DNA from: Cyanoderma ruficeps
Taxonomy: Eukaryota > Chordata > Aves > Passeriformes > Timaliidae
Direction of reading: 5' to 3'
Assembly: GCA_008694505.1 (NCBI GenBank)
Contig: VZDJ01007747.1
Coordinates: 28,748,574 to 28,812,573 of the forward strand
Length of the DNA stretch: 64,000 nt
How positions within the stretch are numbered: position 1 is the first letter of the stretch; each line of letters opens with the position of its first letter. The notes below the pieces were generated by a model. It was not told the DNA's origin. It saw nothing but the letters and a program-made list of their open reading frames with translations, and did no database searches. The position numbers were made by a program, and so were the translations under genes. Positions 17,232 to 32,800 of this stretch are shown piece by piece.

Positions 17232-20200
17232 ATTTAATTAATAAAATATGGATTATTGTTTATTACTAAATATTAAACCAGACCAATCACAAACAATATA
17301 ATTTTGAGCTTTGGAATGCAACTGATATTTTATGAAGTGGGGGGGTTTAATTAAAAAATACATATTTTTTATTTGTCCATTTTTAGTTTATTACAAAAGC
17401 TTTAATTTGCACAATACTCAGCCTTTAGATTTTTGCCGTGCAATGAAAAAATTACTATCATTGGAGGGGTAAAAGAACCTATCCCTGCAATTACAGGGTG
17501 CTTCATGTAGAAAGGTTTCCCTTGCAATAATAATGAATCACCTCAAAGTTCTTCTAATAATTGAATTCCCATGGCCATGAACAAAAAATATTATTTTACT
17601 AAAGTACAATCATATCAGAAGAACAATCTTTCTATTATAAGTTTTGATCTTCACTGTATCTTAAGTTAGAAGAAAGCATAATTGTCAAAATATAAACAGA
17701 TCCCTCAAACACACCCAACTTGTTTAATCGGTACTTAATTCTATTGTAACATGGAATTAAATTTCAGATACATGTATTCACAGTTTGCAAGCATCCACTC
17801 AAATGTTTTTTTCATTTTGTTCACCTGAAAGCCCAATTTTTCAAATCACAAGGTTTTCTCAGAGTACATTTTCTCACAACCAAGGCTGATCGGTCCCTTA
17901 ATCAGGATACTTATCTTAAATACGCCTTTTTAGGATATTTAAGCATGAAGGCACTTTAAAGAGCTATGGCTTTTCTTGAGAGAAGTAAACAGGCTGCTTG
18001 TGCTTCAAATGTCCTGTGTGCTGGCTCCAAGAACACTTGATCTCTCTCTTAAGAGCCGATAGAGTGCCAATTGCTCTTTTTGGGACTGAGAAACAGCGTA
18101 GGACTAGGCGTCAACTGTAATAAAAATTAACCCACTCTAAAGAGAATCCAGATTTATTTTCAAGCTCATTTTCATCTGGTAAAATTAAATATTTAGACTG
18201 ACAACACTGGTCATCCCCTACCTCAGAGACAACATCACAAGTACAAAGCCACCATCTTATTAAAGAATAAGTGAAAAGCATTTCACAAGCACAGCTATGG
18301 AGCCCTACCAAATCCAAAAAACCAGCTGATGGAAATTTAATCATCTGCAGTTCTGCAGAATATTCTATCATGCAGTAGTTTGCCTCAATTGCACAGCAAA
18401 AACAATTCAAATTAATACTAGATGGAGTATGGTTAGTTAACTGAATGTCTGGGAAGTTTTTAAGACAAAAGCCAAGAGAAAAAAATCTCATGACACAGCA
18501 AACACCCTAAATGTAGCCTTGAAGTACCACAAGAAATCATAAAACTAGTTGATAATTTTTCACTTTGAATGGACACTATTGAAGATGTTCTGGGATTCTA
18601 AACCTTCTCTTGTACTTTAAGGACAAGCCTAATTTAATGTCTAGACCGATTTCTCCACTGGTCTGGTGGATTTCTCCATAATCTGGTGTGTTGTCATAAA
18701 TACGCTTAGTGCAAAATCATCACCACAGGAAAGAGAAGAGATGATAAATTCACACAGTGAGTGAATCAACAGCTTGGAATTTAAGCTTTCCTTTAATGAA
18801 AAGCACAGAAGAATTAGCAAAGGAAACAAAAAAGACAAGGTGGGCAAGAGGCATAAAAGCACAGCAGGTACCACTCCAGGCACAAGGTATTTTATACCTC
18901 CGTTTTTCATGTTGCTCAGAAGCAAGGAAGTTTCAGAAATACTGGTCATAATAAGAAAGGAATTTGTTCCTAAAAACTGAATGTCAGACTCGTGGCTCAA
19001 GAAACTTGGCAAAGGATTTTGAAACAAACCTTCCTCCTGCCTTGAGGCAGTTCCCGGCTCTAAGGCAATGGGGGAAGTCCTCAGCAGTCCATAGGAGACT
19101 CCCACAGGATAGAGTCTGACAGTGAACCAAGCACAGTTATCCAATCCAAGATAAAGAAAATTTTGCATTTATAGGTAAAGGGAAAATAACACTTCACACC
19201 CTTTCCCTCCACCCCTCCCTTTCCCCTCACTTCAATCTTCTTCAGTGAGACTGAAATAAGGTGAGACTACAAAAAGAATTTCAGTTTGAAATTCCCCTCA
19301 ACTTTAGATTCACAGCTCTTTATTCCATTTCCTAAAGACAACAGAAGTTAAACTTAAAACATGACATCGGCAATACAAGCCAGTAAGGAAAATTAATTAC
19401 ACCCGTATCTTCAAGCACTCATCTCAGCAAAGCCCCTGAAATTTATTAAGTAATACACTATCAGAGGAGGTTCCAAAGCAAAAAGGTATATGCACCTCAT
19501 AGTCTTTCATCCATCTTGCATTGCTTCTTTCTAAACAGCTGCAAATGTTACCGATTTCAGAATAAAAAGGACTGACAGCCCAACAAATGGGGAATAGACC
19601 TGCAGTTCTCACACACCTCCTTTTGCATACAGACACTGGAGCACAAGAGTTATGGCCATGCCAAGCCTGACAGAATGACTCCAACCAGGTGTTTGCAGTT
19701 CCACTCTGGAACTTTTTAAAGAGCCTTTTTAAGAATACAGGGACATGCAGAAGTTACGTGATTTTTCACAAGTACCTGGAATGAGGTAGACACTTCCAAA
19801 TCTAAAATTTAAATGCCTTTAAATGTTCCCATTAGCTCACTCAGAGCAACATAGTAGTTGGGAGTTATTTCAAGAGACTGACTACCACACATCATTTTTG
19901 TTCTTCGAGGATGTTCAGCATCCACCAAGAAAGAAAAGCATGTTTTTCATAATAACATATGGCAATCCTGTGGAAGCCCGCAGGGTTTCCATGCCTGTCT
20001 TTTACTGATGAATTCAGAAGTGTACCATGTTGCGCTAGGTTTATGATTCCTCATTCCTAAAAAGCCATATGGGATAAAGGGAAGCCCCACAGAAAAGGCA
20101 AGCACTATAAAGCATCAGCTTCCTAAGTACGTGCTCTCATCTTAAAATAACTATGCTTCCATATGCTGTGATGACAGAAGTGGATTTATTTGCATTTTCC

Positions 20201-23200
20201 AGAAACAAAGGAGGTGTCCACAATATGTCCAAATCCCTGCCAAATGAATATTCACTTAACTGGGATTCCTATTTCCTTACATTTCTGCTTTACACGTTAA
20301 TATATTGCAGTTTCTTAATCAATTCAGTGACACCTTTCAACGCAAAAAACCTTTACAAGAACAATTTTTAAAGACCTGAATACAAATTGGAGTGTCAGAT
20401 AGAACAGGGATTAATGAAAATACTGACAAGCGAGTGTTTTCAAGAATTTTACCTGGCGTTAAAAAATAATTTTTTTCACAGTAAAGGCAAACATATTTTT
20501 ATGTTAAATCCTTACATAAGGTGTCACTAAAATCTTCAAATGCTTGAGACAGTCTCAGAGTGAGCTTCTTTTAATCTTTCAATTAAAAGCTCCCAAAGCA
20601 AATCACTCCTACTCTTAATAATTAAACTCCTCCATATGGCAAGTAGGCTGAGCAGCATCTAACAGTTAACTTGACAAAGTAATTTGTGACATTATTTTTC
20701 ACTCTAATTATTTAAATAAAAGTTGATCATTACAGCACACCTTTCCACTAAAGTCATAAAAAAAAACCACAACAAAAAACCAACCCACCAGACAAAATTT
20801 TGACAAAAAATGTAGAATACCTTATCTTCTAACCACAACAGTGATGTTATTTAAATGAGCTTCCTGAAGAGGAAAATGCAATACTAATGACAGCAGGGCA
20901 AGGGGAAGAGGTGCAACAGGAAAGGAAATTCAGAACATTGTTGTCCCCAAAGATTTTGAAAATGCTTCACATTAGGCTTTTCCATTGCTCTGTATTAGAA
21001 AGTCAGGTGACTTGTATAAACTCATGTGGTAACAGTAATTAAATTCATAGATGAAACTCCTAACTCCAAAGTCTGGAGCACTTGTTTCAGCATACAAGTG
21101 TAATGTTTAGTGACTGGTAACACTGCAGTTTAACAGGAAAAAAAAAATCAACAAAAGCCCCAAACTATTTGCAGATAAGCTGCCTGAAAACTGCCACGAT
21201 TGTTTTAAAATCCACTAAACTACTTCAGTAAAAAAATAATATTTCAAACAACCTCAAAATAAATCATTACAACTTCAATATGTAACAAGCGATTTTCGCA
21301 TGAGATTCAAATCTGTTTTGTCCCTATTGAAAAGTGTCCATTTATTCTGCTATTTCAGTATCCTTTCATATATACAGATCAATTAGATTCCTTCCCCCGC
21401 ATAGAAACTAGATGAGGCAAGCAAGGCTTTTGAGTTTTTTTTCTTAAATCATCACTAGCTCATCTCTGCTTTCTCCACACCCACAAAAAAGCTGTCTAAT
21501 TCTGAACTTCATTCTCTATACACTGGGGGAAAAAAAGAATATCAGTGAGATCAGCTTATTTAAAGTAGAAATTCAGTCAAATAATATTATTAACAAAATC
21601 AAGGGTTAAGACAGGTTTATTAAAGCTTTTCTCATCTTTCCAAGATAAAAGCTTCAAAAGAAGCAGCAGGCATTTAATTTTCTGATCACTTGTTAAGACA
21701 TTCAAAACATCACACACTATCTCAGAAAAATATTTAAGAACTTCATACCCAGATAAACAGTAACCCAAAGGAAAGTATGTGACAGGAATTCCCTAGAGAA
21801 TTAGATTTGATGGCAAATTAATTTTGCTTTAATATAACTGCATTAAAAGCAACTATTCCAAATCAGCAATGCTTGTTTAAAAAGGAAGTTGCAAAAACAG
21901 AGTTGAATATGTTAATCATGCCAAGGATCATTCTGCCAAGATTAAAATACCAGTATAAATACTTAATTTCGACTGATAGGAAATTAATTATTAAAATTAC
22001 AATGCTGCTCTATCTGACTAAATAAAAATCAAGAAGATGAGTTCATGGCTTTTCCATCTCCTTCCCACACCCTCCCTGAGCAATTACACAGTTCGAAGGG
22101 AAGAGGAAGTTCAACAATGATTGTATACAATGGTCAAAGTAACTGATTTAGAAGAGGAACTCCTGCCAACCCTAACAAAGCAGGACGAGAGGAAACTGGG
22201 AGATGCATCTTACGCAAGCCCCTAAAATCCTGTTTTTTCCTCCTTCCAACCTTACTTGTACTTCTATGATATTTACTATGCAAACCTACAAACACATATG
22301 GATGGATATTAAGTGTAAAAAAACTATGCCAAATGTCTGATACTTAGTCTCAGCAACAGAAAAGTCTCTTTCACTTTACTTATACTTATTAATACAAGAC
22401 CAAGAAGGAAAATACCTAAAGTAGTTTAAATCTAAGTTTTCATGATTTGGTAGTAATGACAGTTTAATGCATCTTCAAAAATGTATGATTCACTCTGCAT
22501 ATTATAGTGATTATCAACATTATAAAATTATAGTAGCTCCAAGAAAAAAAAATTACAGAGTTTTAAATATGACCTGAATTCACTTGGAATAAACACATCC
22601 TTCACTCTAAACAAAATTAAAAAGGACAGTCTTATTTTCCATATGTGTTTAGAAAAAAAGGGTTTAGTGAATTTTGAGTTCATTTGTCAACAGAACATTC
22701 ATTAATCTGACGAAAAAAAGTTACAGATTTGTATTCATATGTACTTGGTCACGAGGTGCAACATACACCTAAGCACTAATTTTAGGTCTGATTGGTTCTT
22801 TACTGCTCTTCTGACAACTTTCTTCCTTTTCTAACATCAGGAGGCTGGAAAAGATGCAGTATATCCCTGATTATATACTTTAATCTGCCCAAGAATTTGT
22901 CAACTCTTAAGAAAGAGCAGCAGCATAGCATTTAAGCCACTTTCTTAATTTGGTCAGGAAATGAGAAAAGTGATATATACAGGTGACCTTCAAATGTCTG
23001 ATAACATGTCCATGTGATTTCAAAAGCAAACTTGCTGGTAACCACTTTCTTACTAAAACCTCATTTTCTTGCTTAGAATTCCATCTATACTAACACACTA
23101 ACCTGGAAGCCTGATCTCCAGATGCCTGATGAAAGCCTATAATCAATATTGAGTGTACTAATTTCTATTCAAGTATGGCTCAAGAGCTAGAAGGAGCATG

Positions 23201-26200
23201 AACCACTAAATTCCTTTTTGGAAGACAGTGTCTGCAAAATATAGCAACCATGACAATATGGCTAGTATTAAAAATTCACAGATTTTTTCATACTTGGAAG
23301 TTCACAACTTCCAAGACTGAAAAAGGGGAAGGTAGGGAAGCACTGGAAAAGGATTTTAGCGCCTCCTTTTTTTATTTTTCTTTAAGTTTAATAAATGGCA
23401 TAGAAAGTTTTATAGATGTGAGTTTTAAATTAAAAAAAAATCTGACACTTTCAGACAAATAAACTGAAATTTTCTAAAATTAAAGTTTAATTATTTTCAT
23501 ATAAAATTATATATATGTCTATATTTTTAACCTTAAAGTTTTAATCGCGTCAATGTTTCCTCTGATATATTTGTTTTCACATGTGATTCATAATCATATC
23601 CTATATCCATGAATCAGGCATGTAAGCATGACATTGCTGGCATTACTGAATTACTTCACTCTTCCACACCATCTGATCTAGTACGCATATTATTAACTGT
23701 TCCAACCAAGGAATCAAATTTAATCCTCTGTGACCACCATCTGTAGCATCATCAGTTCCCTCACAGTTCCTGAACAACATGTTGTCAAGATGTATTTATA
23801 CTTTGAGATCATATCAGAATTATACAACTGAAACCTACATTATAAAGATGTAACACAGCTACATCTTCCTTACAATAAAGGAAGATTAAAATAAAGCACC
23901 AGGGCACAATTTTTTAAATACACAATCTGTTAGGATTCTGGCGTTTGAGTATTAACTTTGCCATCCTATGTTTATACTTTCAGAAATACAAAGGCACTGA
24001 ATGCATAGATTCATTTTAATAAATAACACCATAATGAAACACTTCCTTTTAGCCCCATTCAACCTATCAGTAATCTTAAGTATGTACAAGTATCATTTTC
24101 TTTAAATAGTCCTATTAGTTTTTGTGAAAATTTAGTAGTACAGATTGTTGGCTGGTTAAGGACTATCCTACTTCCAGAAGCTTACGTGAACTGCTCTGCT
24201 GTTAGCACTCCAACTCCAGATTGCATAACTGGCAGTTTTGCTCCTACTAATATGCTGCTAAATATTTTTCTCATGATGAATTTCACCAAGTGATAAACCA
24301 GGCTGACAAATCTACTTATGGTGTCTCAGTTCACCTTGGCTTATTTGATGGAAATTAGATTTAAAGAACCTTTTAAAAAACTTTTATCTTATAAAGAAGA
24401 AGGGAAAAAAAAAAAGAAATAATTAAATAGTCATGCATCTCGGGAGATACCATATTATCATTATGCTCTTGCTCAAACTTAGCACAGATAGTAAGACATA
24501 CAGCTATCAGAATGTTAGAATAAACCACAGCTGCACGTATCTTGGATACATCTTGGCTGATACCATTCCGGCAAATGTATTTCTGGGCTCACAAAAACAG
24601 TAGTAAAAGGTGCACTTTTTCACTATGTATTTCATAGCCGTTGGAAGTCGTGAATAAAATAGAAGGCAGTTCTTACACAATCAGTACACACTGAGCATAT
24701 ACTCTGTGCATAAAGTCATGCAATGGAAAACCCTCAGAGTAGAAAAAGAGGAAATTCAGTAATGAAACAAGAACTCCAAAACCTAGAATAAGTTCTATCA
24801 TGTTAGATTTAGCTCAAACTGTTTAACAAAAAGTTCATGCTACAAACACATGGCTCTTGCCATCAAAATGATCTATATATAATTTGAATAAAAGTTTAAA
24901 GTAGTACTATTCCACCTCTAGACAAACCTCAAGTCATTGCATACAGAAGAAAACAGTATGGGAAACTCTACATTTGCTTGAACAGTATACCTTGTACAAA
25001 TACTACTTGTACAGCTTCAAACACTGCCAGCTGCTCCCCAAGAGCATAAGCATATTTGAGATGCAAGGAAGAGCCAAGTCAGTAATTTCACAAATGCTCT
25101 AAGGCAGAATAAGCCAAAGACTAATGCTAAAAGGATTTCTAATTGTTTGTGCCCCTGCTGTTCATTTCTGTCCCTGTACTATCTCCTTCCTGGTACCAAC
25201 ACAAGCACATTTGTACAATCCCGCTGCAGGAAGGATCAGGAAGCTTGTCTGAATTTGTTCTCTATGCACCTGCAGAAACACTTCTGACAGCAAATGTGCT
25301 GAGGAGGAAGAGGAAGCCCACTCAGAAGCAGAGAGATGCCCTGTACATCCACAGTGCTGCTGCTCAGCCCTGGTACAGACACGCCCCACACTACAACTGA
25401 ATCTAGCCAGCAGCATGGCCAGGGACCAATGCACTCAAAAGATGGAATGGAACAACATCTGCACTACTTGAGTGGAAAACTCCACCTCCTTTTTTAGATC
25501 CTGGCATTCACTACTAGGAGGTACAGGACGAGGATGTGTCCTAGACAACTTGTTGCAATTAACAACTATCAAGTGTTTTTCCAAGTCTTTTTTTAGTGTA
25601 TTTTGTAGCCTTACAAAACCTAAACCAGACCTTTGCAATACTATGGCAGGAGATGAAGTATAGCAAACTCAAAAAAACCTCTCCACAACATCTCACAGAA
25701 CAGTTTCAAACAGTGAGCCAGTAAGCTTCCAATTTGTCCTTTCTCCAAGGCCCTCCCTGTGAGCCTAGAGAAGTCACATCCCCAGGCACAGCCCACTTTG
25801 GCAGCAGTCAGTCCACATCATACACAGTCAGCCTTGACAGACACCACATCCTTACAAACACACACCAGCAAGCTCAAGGTGTCTGCTAAGTGCACGCCTG
25901 CCCTAAACACTGCTCTAATTCTTGTTGTGCCTTCATTTAATCTCCAGGTTTTTTGACCATTTTCCAAAACCTTGGCGCCAGAACATGCATTAAGATCTAA
26001 ATACACAAGACAATAAAAAAAAGCAGCATAACAGAATCTGTCCCAAAGCTGACAAACTATGACACTTGGCTACATAAAGCCAAATGAGTCTGAGTTTGGG
26101 AGTGTTTTGCTTTCCTTAGGGGCTTTTTAAAAATTTTATTACTGGCAGACAAGATGACAGCTTTTTGAAGCGAAGAAACAGACAGACATACTTAAGGAAA

Positions 26201-26769
26201 ACTCAAAGGAAAGAGCAAGAAAGTACAAAGATCTTTTATAATTTAAGACTGTGACAATTGAAGTTTTAACCAGTTGCAAAAGAATATTGATATAAGACAT
26301 CCTTAAAGGTAACCAATAACATTAAGTGATATTTAATCTACTCTAAAGTCCTCAATTAAATCCCACTGTACCTTCCTAACACATGCTGGGAAAAGTCAAG
26401 AAGAAATGAAAGGCAGTGTGCTTTTTCCAGATTGTGACACTTCTACTTCTGAGATTCATTACAAGTACTTTATGACATTTATACATATTATTTATTTAAA
26501 TATAAAATTTTAGTGTGTAGTTTTGTCACATAAGAATTCAAACACTAACACTGATTTGTGTCTATCATATTTAAAAATACTACAGCATGAAAAATTATAT
26601 TCTAGATTTTTTTTTAACTCTCCTGGACACATACTGCAAATGGAGCTGTATCTCTTGCACTGCATTACCAAAGGTTCTGCTGCTGCTTGCTCTCCCCAGC
26701 AGCAGTAGGAAAACAGGCCCCGAGTCAAACTGCAACAGACAAGTGTTTCCACTACATTACCACCTCTTA

Positions 26770-26810
26770 ATATATCAAGTATATATAACTATATATATAA
26801 GTATATATAA
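26770..26810. repeat. imperfect AT microsatellite
   Basis: Blocks of TATATA broken by CAAG, AC and AAG in intron 1. Confidence 0.8.
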
Positions 26811-29800
26811 CACATACAGGCAGTCCATCATTTTCAATATCAAAAAGGAAGCAACTTCCTAAAGTTAAAAAAGCCATTTGCCCATGGTTAAACATAAACA
26901 AAAATAAACCAGAACCATGAAAGAATAATTCTATGTCAATATATTCAATTACATTCCATTTTCAAAAACCACAGGAAGTAAATTTCACAAGCAATTAATT
27001 GTGATTCTGCTTCCCACAGAAATACACTACAAATAGAACATATAGAAAATAACACTTTTAATAAAGCAGAATTATTTTCAAATATGTTTGTGTTTCTGTC
27101 TTGTTTTGTTAGGTCCTGTTGCTGAGCTATGGCTTTCATGGGCAATAAAATACATCTAAAGCTCTTCACTCATATCTCTGAGAAACATGTTTATACTATT
27201 CTGCCTTGTAATTTCACTTTGATTTAATCAAATATAAGGAACATACATACTCCAGGCTTTATCTCCGAGGTCTGCTCTCATGCCCTAAATGCAATACCTG
27301 ACATCCAAAAAAAACTATTCCATGTCAGTCACATCTATCAACCAGAACAAATATTTGAATATTTTCTATACCAACAAAGTGATTTGTAGGCTATAAACCC
27401 TTATTTTAAATTTTTTTCTGTCTGCAACTATTTTAAAGAAATTTTTATACCAAGTCATCTGCTGGGAGAAAGGGGACAGTGTTTTTCTATTCTGTATTTC
27501 TGAAAAATACTGAGTACAGTCAACACATAGCCGATACCAGAAAATGGATAACATATTTATGCCTTACTGCCCATAACAAAATGCTACATTTTCCATTTGC
27601 TCTACTAAACAACAAAGGAAATAGTCTTCTCCCTTTGTTAACTTAATTTCTTTACTGAAATTTTAACTAATACATACAAGGTAACACTTGAAAAAGGTTC
27701 CAGTTACTATGAAAACAGAGAAACATTAAAAAATCATCTTCTGACATTTAAAACTTTTGCTGAAGTTCTCTTCGTGCAAGTGAAATTTTACTACTAATGT
27801 CAAACCAAAGCCAGATAACATTGCTCTAAAATATTTTTTACCTTACTCAATTACACTATCAAAAAAAAGATTCAAAATTTTTCAAACTACAAGAATATGC
27901 TCAGAAAAATTTCACTCCTATTCAAAAATTCTCTCTAGAGAAAACATGCTGGAGACAGATCAAAGAACAGCAGTATTTGCACATGTGACAAAGATGAGGC
28001 TATCACGAAAAGAGAACCTAACTTTGAAAACCATGGCTTTAATAGTTTATTTCCAAGTGGTATCACTGTAAATTGAAATCTTAGTACACTCACCATATTG
28101 TAAGCAGATGCAGGTTTTCTCACTTCCTTTACCTATGATAACATTACACACAGCCTACACCAGACTATGCTACTGACCCACTTTCCTACTAGCTTAGTAA
28201 TAATCAATTAAATTCTCAAATTCTCCTTCCTTTCTTTAAAATTTACATTTGGTATTCTTAAGATTTGTTTAAAGGAGAAGGTGCCAAGGCATTAAGGGAA
28301 AAGTCTTCCATGAGGCATGTCAGAAATTCAATTTGATATCTTTCTTTTAAGCAAATCCATAAATTTCCTTCTCTCAGTGTTCGGAAGCTGGCCAAATTAT
28401 GTGTCATTGCAATGGTGACGTTCCTGTCCAAAGCACAAGTTTGACATTCAGTGGTCCCTTTTCCATCAGCATCTATCATCTTGCAAAGGCAGATCCCACA
28501 ATTACAACTGTGTCATCATCATTTCCTCCCTTGCCCCCTGATACTGAGGGCTCCAATTCACAAAAACAAATAAAAATGTCATCCTTATTTATGAAATCTT
28601 GTATCCTCACTCTATTTTCTTAGAATGCTCCTAGGAAACAATCTGCAGCAAAGAAGTTGCTGACAACAGCACATTTGACATCCCAAAGTATAAAGTAAAT
28701 TATAACAGAAAAGAAACAAGGTAAAGGCTGAAAGTCCTGATCAAATCCCAAATAGGATTACCTGTGCACAAGTTCTACTTCCTTTCAACATGTATCTTGT
28801 GTCAATAGTAAAGAATGTCTATTCATTCATGCATATAAATAAACTTCTCCTAAGCAATGCCTCAGCAAAATTTGTATGTTTTTACCGTGGTATCAGCTAG
28901 AACCAATACATTGTATATAATTAAGACAGATGACTTTCAGTGGAACTTCAAGCATGCTAATAAAACAGGGTATCAAGCATTGGTATGCCTGTATAAGCAA
29001 AGAGCTTGAAAACAGGGCAATAACCATCCAGAAGAAAGAATTCATCTCAACAAGAAGAGGCATGTTCATTCCAGAATAAGGATTTCTGTAAAGCTCCACC
29101 ATGTTGTATAAAATTGCTTTGCATCTTGCAGTTCTTAAAGAACTACTTTTTACACAAGATGTTTTGTATGCACAACCTTACAAAGCCAAAAAACTAACAA
29201 TCTACTTGCATGGTCATGTCTAGCCCCGAATAAATGATCACCTACACTTTTAAGTGAGATCTGTTGCAAAAGTCTACACAATTGTCGCATAGCTAAAGCA
29301 AAGAAACTCTCTACACTGCTAGTTTTTTAAAGTTCCAGTAAAATTCCATGTTGTTTTGGTAAGAAGCCTCACCTTTGCTTTCAGTGATTTAATCATTGAG
29401 ACATCTGAGGATGTTCTCTGGAGATCAATATATTTAAAAAGTTTTATATGCCTTTACGATATCGACCAAGTTTTAAAATATTTTGAGAATTAGCAAATTT
29501 CCTGTGCAGAAGGAGAATGGAAGAAAAGACAGGTTTTTTTCAAAATGTTTTTACAAGCCAAAAAAGTAGTTAATGAAAAAGTGTTACATAAGTTACTGCA
29601 CTACAACTGCAGTCGTGATCAAAAATAAGATTCAAGATGCTGTTAGCTAAGTTGCAGTCAAAAGCAGGGGGAAGGGAAAGAGAAGAGTATGGAAATAGTA
29701 GAAAAGTAGAAGAAAAAGAGACAAGAGAGTAAACCATCAGTTTTGTTGATCTACTTAAGAGTAGTGTAACAAAAGCACCTCACAAAAAAACATTCAGTGT

Positions 29801-32800
29801 ATTGCAAAAATTATTTGCAACCCTAACCTTCAACTTTATCCATATTTTGACAGGAAAGCTGTAGAAATTATTGAATATATGAAATGCACTAATAAAGAGA
29901 AGCAATAAAATCAGATAAATTGAAGTGAAATTAATATGCAGAATTAATGCAACCAACACCCTGAAAAACCCAAATCTATCCCAACAGAGTTTCATTCTTA
30001 AAGAAGTTCTACCTTAATATGAAAAATACTGAGCTCAGCTCATTTGTTTGTAGCTACCCACAGCAACACCTTACAGAAGGTGCAAACTCTGAAGCAAATT
30101 CAGGACTTATGCAGAACACCAAAAGAATTCCAACCTTTTCTGAACAACATCAGCTGTTCCATAGAACTGCACACTGAACTTGGGCATTGCCTGAAGGTAG
30201 GCTTTAATGCAATCAATCAACCAAAAGCTAGTGTCTCACACTTGCCAGGAGTAGCTTACCTAGTAGGCAGAGTAAAACTATGAACATTTTTAAGTAACAG
30301 TACTTAATCAGTCTCAAGCAACCAAATAACACAGAGAAATCAACGCAACAAACACTGCTTAAGTTTACTAAATGTACTGGTGTAAACAATTGCAAGTTTC
30401 ATTGGGCTTTTAAATCCACAGGTTTTGAGAATATAGAAGTCAGCAGAGAATATAAATTACTGGCAGTAAAATTTAATCTCTGCAATAACACCTTCCTCAT
30501 TCTTTTTTTCCCCCCAAGAAGTGTAATTATTTCAACAGAAAAACACAATCTTACTTACACTTGGAATATAACAAGTTACAACAAACAAACTTAAACACTT
30601 GTGTTCTTTAAATTTCCTTGTTTGATACAACACCACACAGTTACTGATTTACTGATCCCTTACAAAGGTTTACGTGCTGTAGTAAAACCTGATTAATAAA
30701 ATTCTTTTAGCTTGGCAATTAAAATAAATATTACACCACTACTAAAAGCCAAAGACAGAACTGCAAGAGCACTAGACTGAGGCAAAAATTAAGGATATTA
30801 TGTTCCAAGGACAGATAACCAAAAATTTACAGAAACTGTCAAACAAGTAAAAAAGCAAAAAAATTCCACAACTTTAAGAAAAAGAAAGTTGAGAGCCCAG
30901 AACAATTTTTCAAATTGCAGTAAAATTTTGCAAATACATGCAGAGACTATAAAAAAATCTACTTTACTAAAGCACCACCTTTAAATGAATCATTCCTTTT
31001 GCCATCATTTATGTGTGCCTTTCCAGGCCAAACAAGAATAGGCAATTGCATAAATGCAGACCAATGAGGTGACAAATGAAATAACTAGCTCCAGAACATG
31101 AATTTTCGAAGCTTTTTACTCTAAAAACTAGTATTCCTTTTATTCTAAAAACAAATAACTAATTTCTGCCTATGCTCTAGCATATTCAACTTCATATACA
31201 CTTTTTAAAAAACCCTCCTTTAATAAACACAAGCACATGGTTTTCTTACCTGAATGGGCATTCTACCTGCAGGCCTACTTGAAATGGCTCCAAAAAGAGA
31301 GAGCAAAAGGGTAAGGACTTTCATAAAGGGAGATAATATTTTTATATACTTTAACATCCACTTACACTTTTCAAATTAGATCAGCATTTGTCAGAACTGT
31401 ATACTTCTACATATGCACAAAAAAGTACATGCATGAGCACAAATAAGAGTGTACATAATTGCTAAATAGAAGATATTTGAGGAAACAAAAAACAAGCAAC
31501 TACAGAAAATTAAAATTAAGACAAGTAGGATTTTAGCCCCATTTTTCACAGAGACATCTTGATACAAATGGGATCTGAAGATTTACATTTTCTCACAACA
31601 TTTTATTTTTATTCCGATATGTATTGCTACATAATAAAGCACATCATTATATGCCAAGTTCATATAACAATACCTGAGGACAGGCCCATTGACCTACATA
31701 TGACAAACACTTGAAGTAGCCCAGTAAAACCCAGAAGAGGGGAAGAGTTTTTGAGAACAGTTTTCTACCTTGTTGAAAATAAGCCAGATGGCAACTTAGA
31801 AAGAACGAACCTGGGCACAGCTTCATGTCACATTTTGCCTTCAAAAAATGCCAGTTAGAATTTGTTCTGTGATCCCCATTATCTTGATCCAACCCTAAGA
31901 GTGCCACCTGCATGCTGCTCTGCCTGCACACTGTGCATGAGTGTGATTAATCTCTTTCTGCAGTGTAGCTAATTACCCACCCACGTGAAGATGTGGCTGA
32001 TAGAAGCCACCCCTCAGAGAGGCTTCAAGCAGAAACAAGGAATTCAGGTCAAACATACAGCCATGTCTGCTGTATTGTGCCTTCCTGTCACCTCTGAGGC
32101 TCCAAACTAACTCAAAAACCTCTCTTCTCACAAGCATTGTCCCTACTCCAATCAAAGCTCCCCGGGAGCCTTGCACAAGCACAAAACAGAACAAACTGCA
32201 GCACAAGCCCAACACAAGCTGAAGCTGCAGCCTTTGGTGTGTCATTAACTAATCAGGAAGATAACAGAAAGATGATTTCATAAGTCAGTTTTGAGATTTT
32301 CTGTATGGGTGCAAATATTTAACTCAGCTTGCACATGCCTCAGGCAGGACTTGAAAAGTGAACATAATCACTTTTAGCACCTCGCTGAGCAGTTTACAGG
32401 GAGAACCAACAGCCTGTGGTTTTGCACGCTCAGTTCACAGCCAGGAAAATACTTTCCCTTCTGCTAGGGGACAAGAAAGAGACAAGAAATGTGTTGAAAC
32501 TAAAGGAAATTATATCTCTGTAATTACATATTCAACTGGAGATACAGTAACTCACTAGAATCTAAGCCACATTACCAAAGAAGGTTTGTGCATAAATGTG
32601 CATAATACGCAAATAAAATGTTGCTTCCCAATAGGAGTTAACCCCAAAAAAATGTGATACCATTCATCATTTGATATGTAAAATATTTTAGCAGAAATCA
32701 GGAAAATTTTGCTTTGTTTGGATCCACAAGAATGCTTGGTCACACGGAGCCAACAGATTCCTGACACAATGTCCTCCAATTGTTAGCTACTTCACATAAC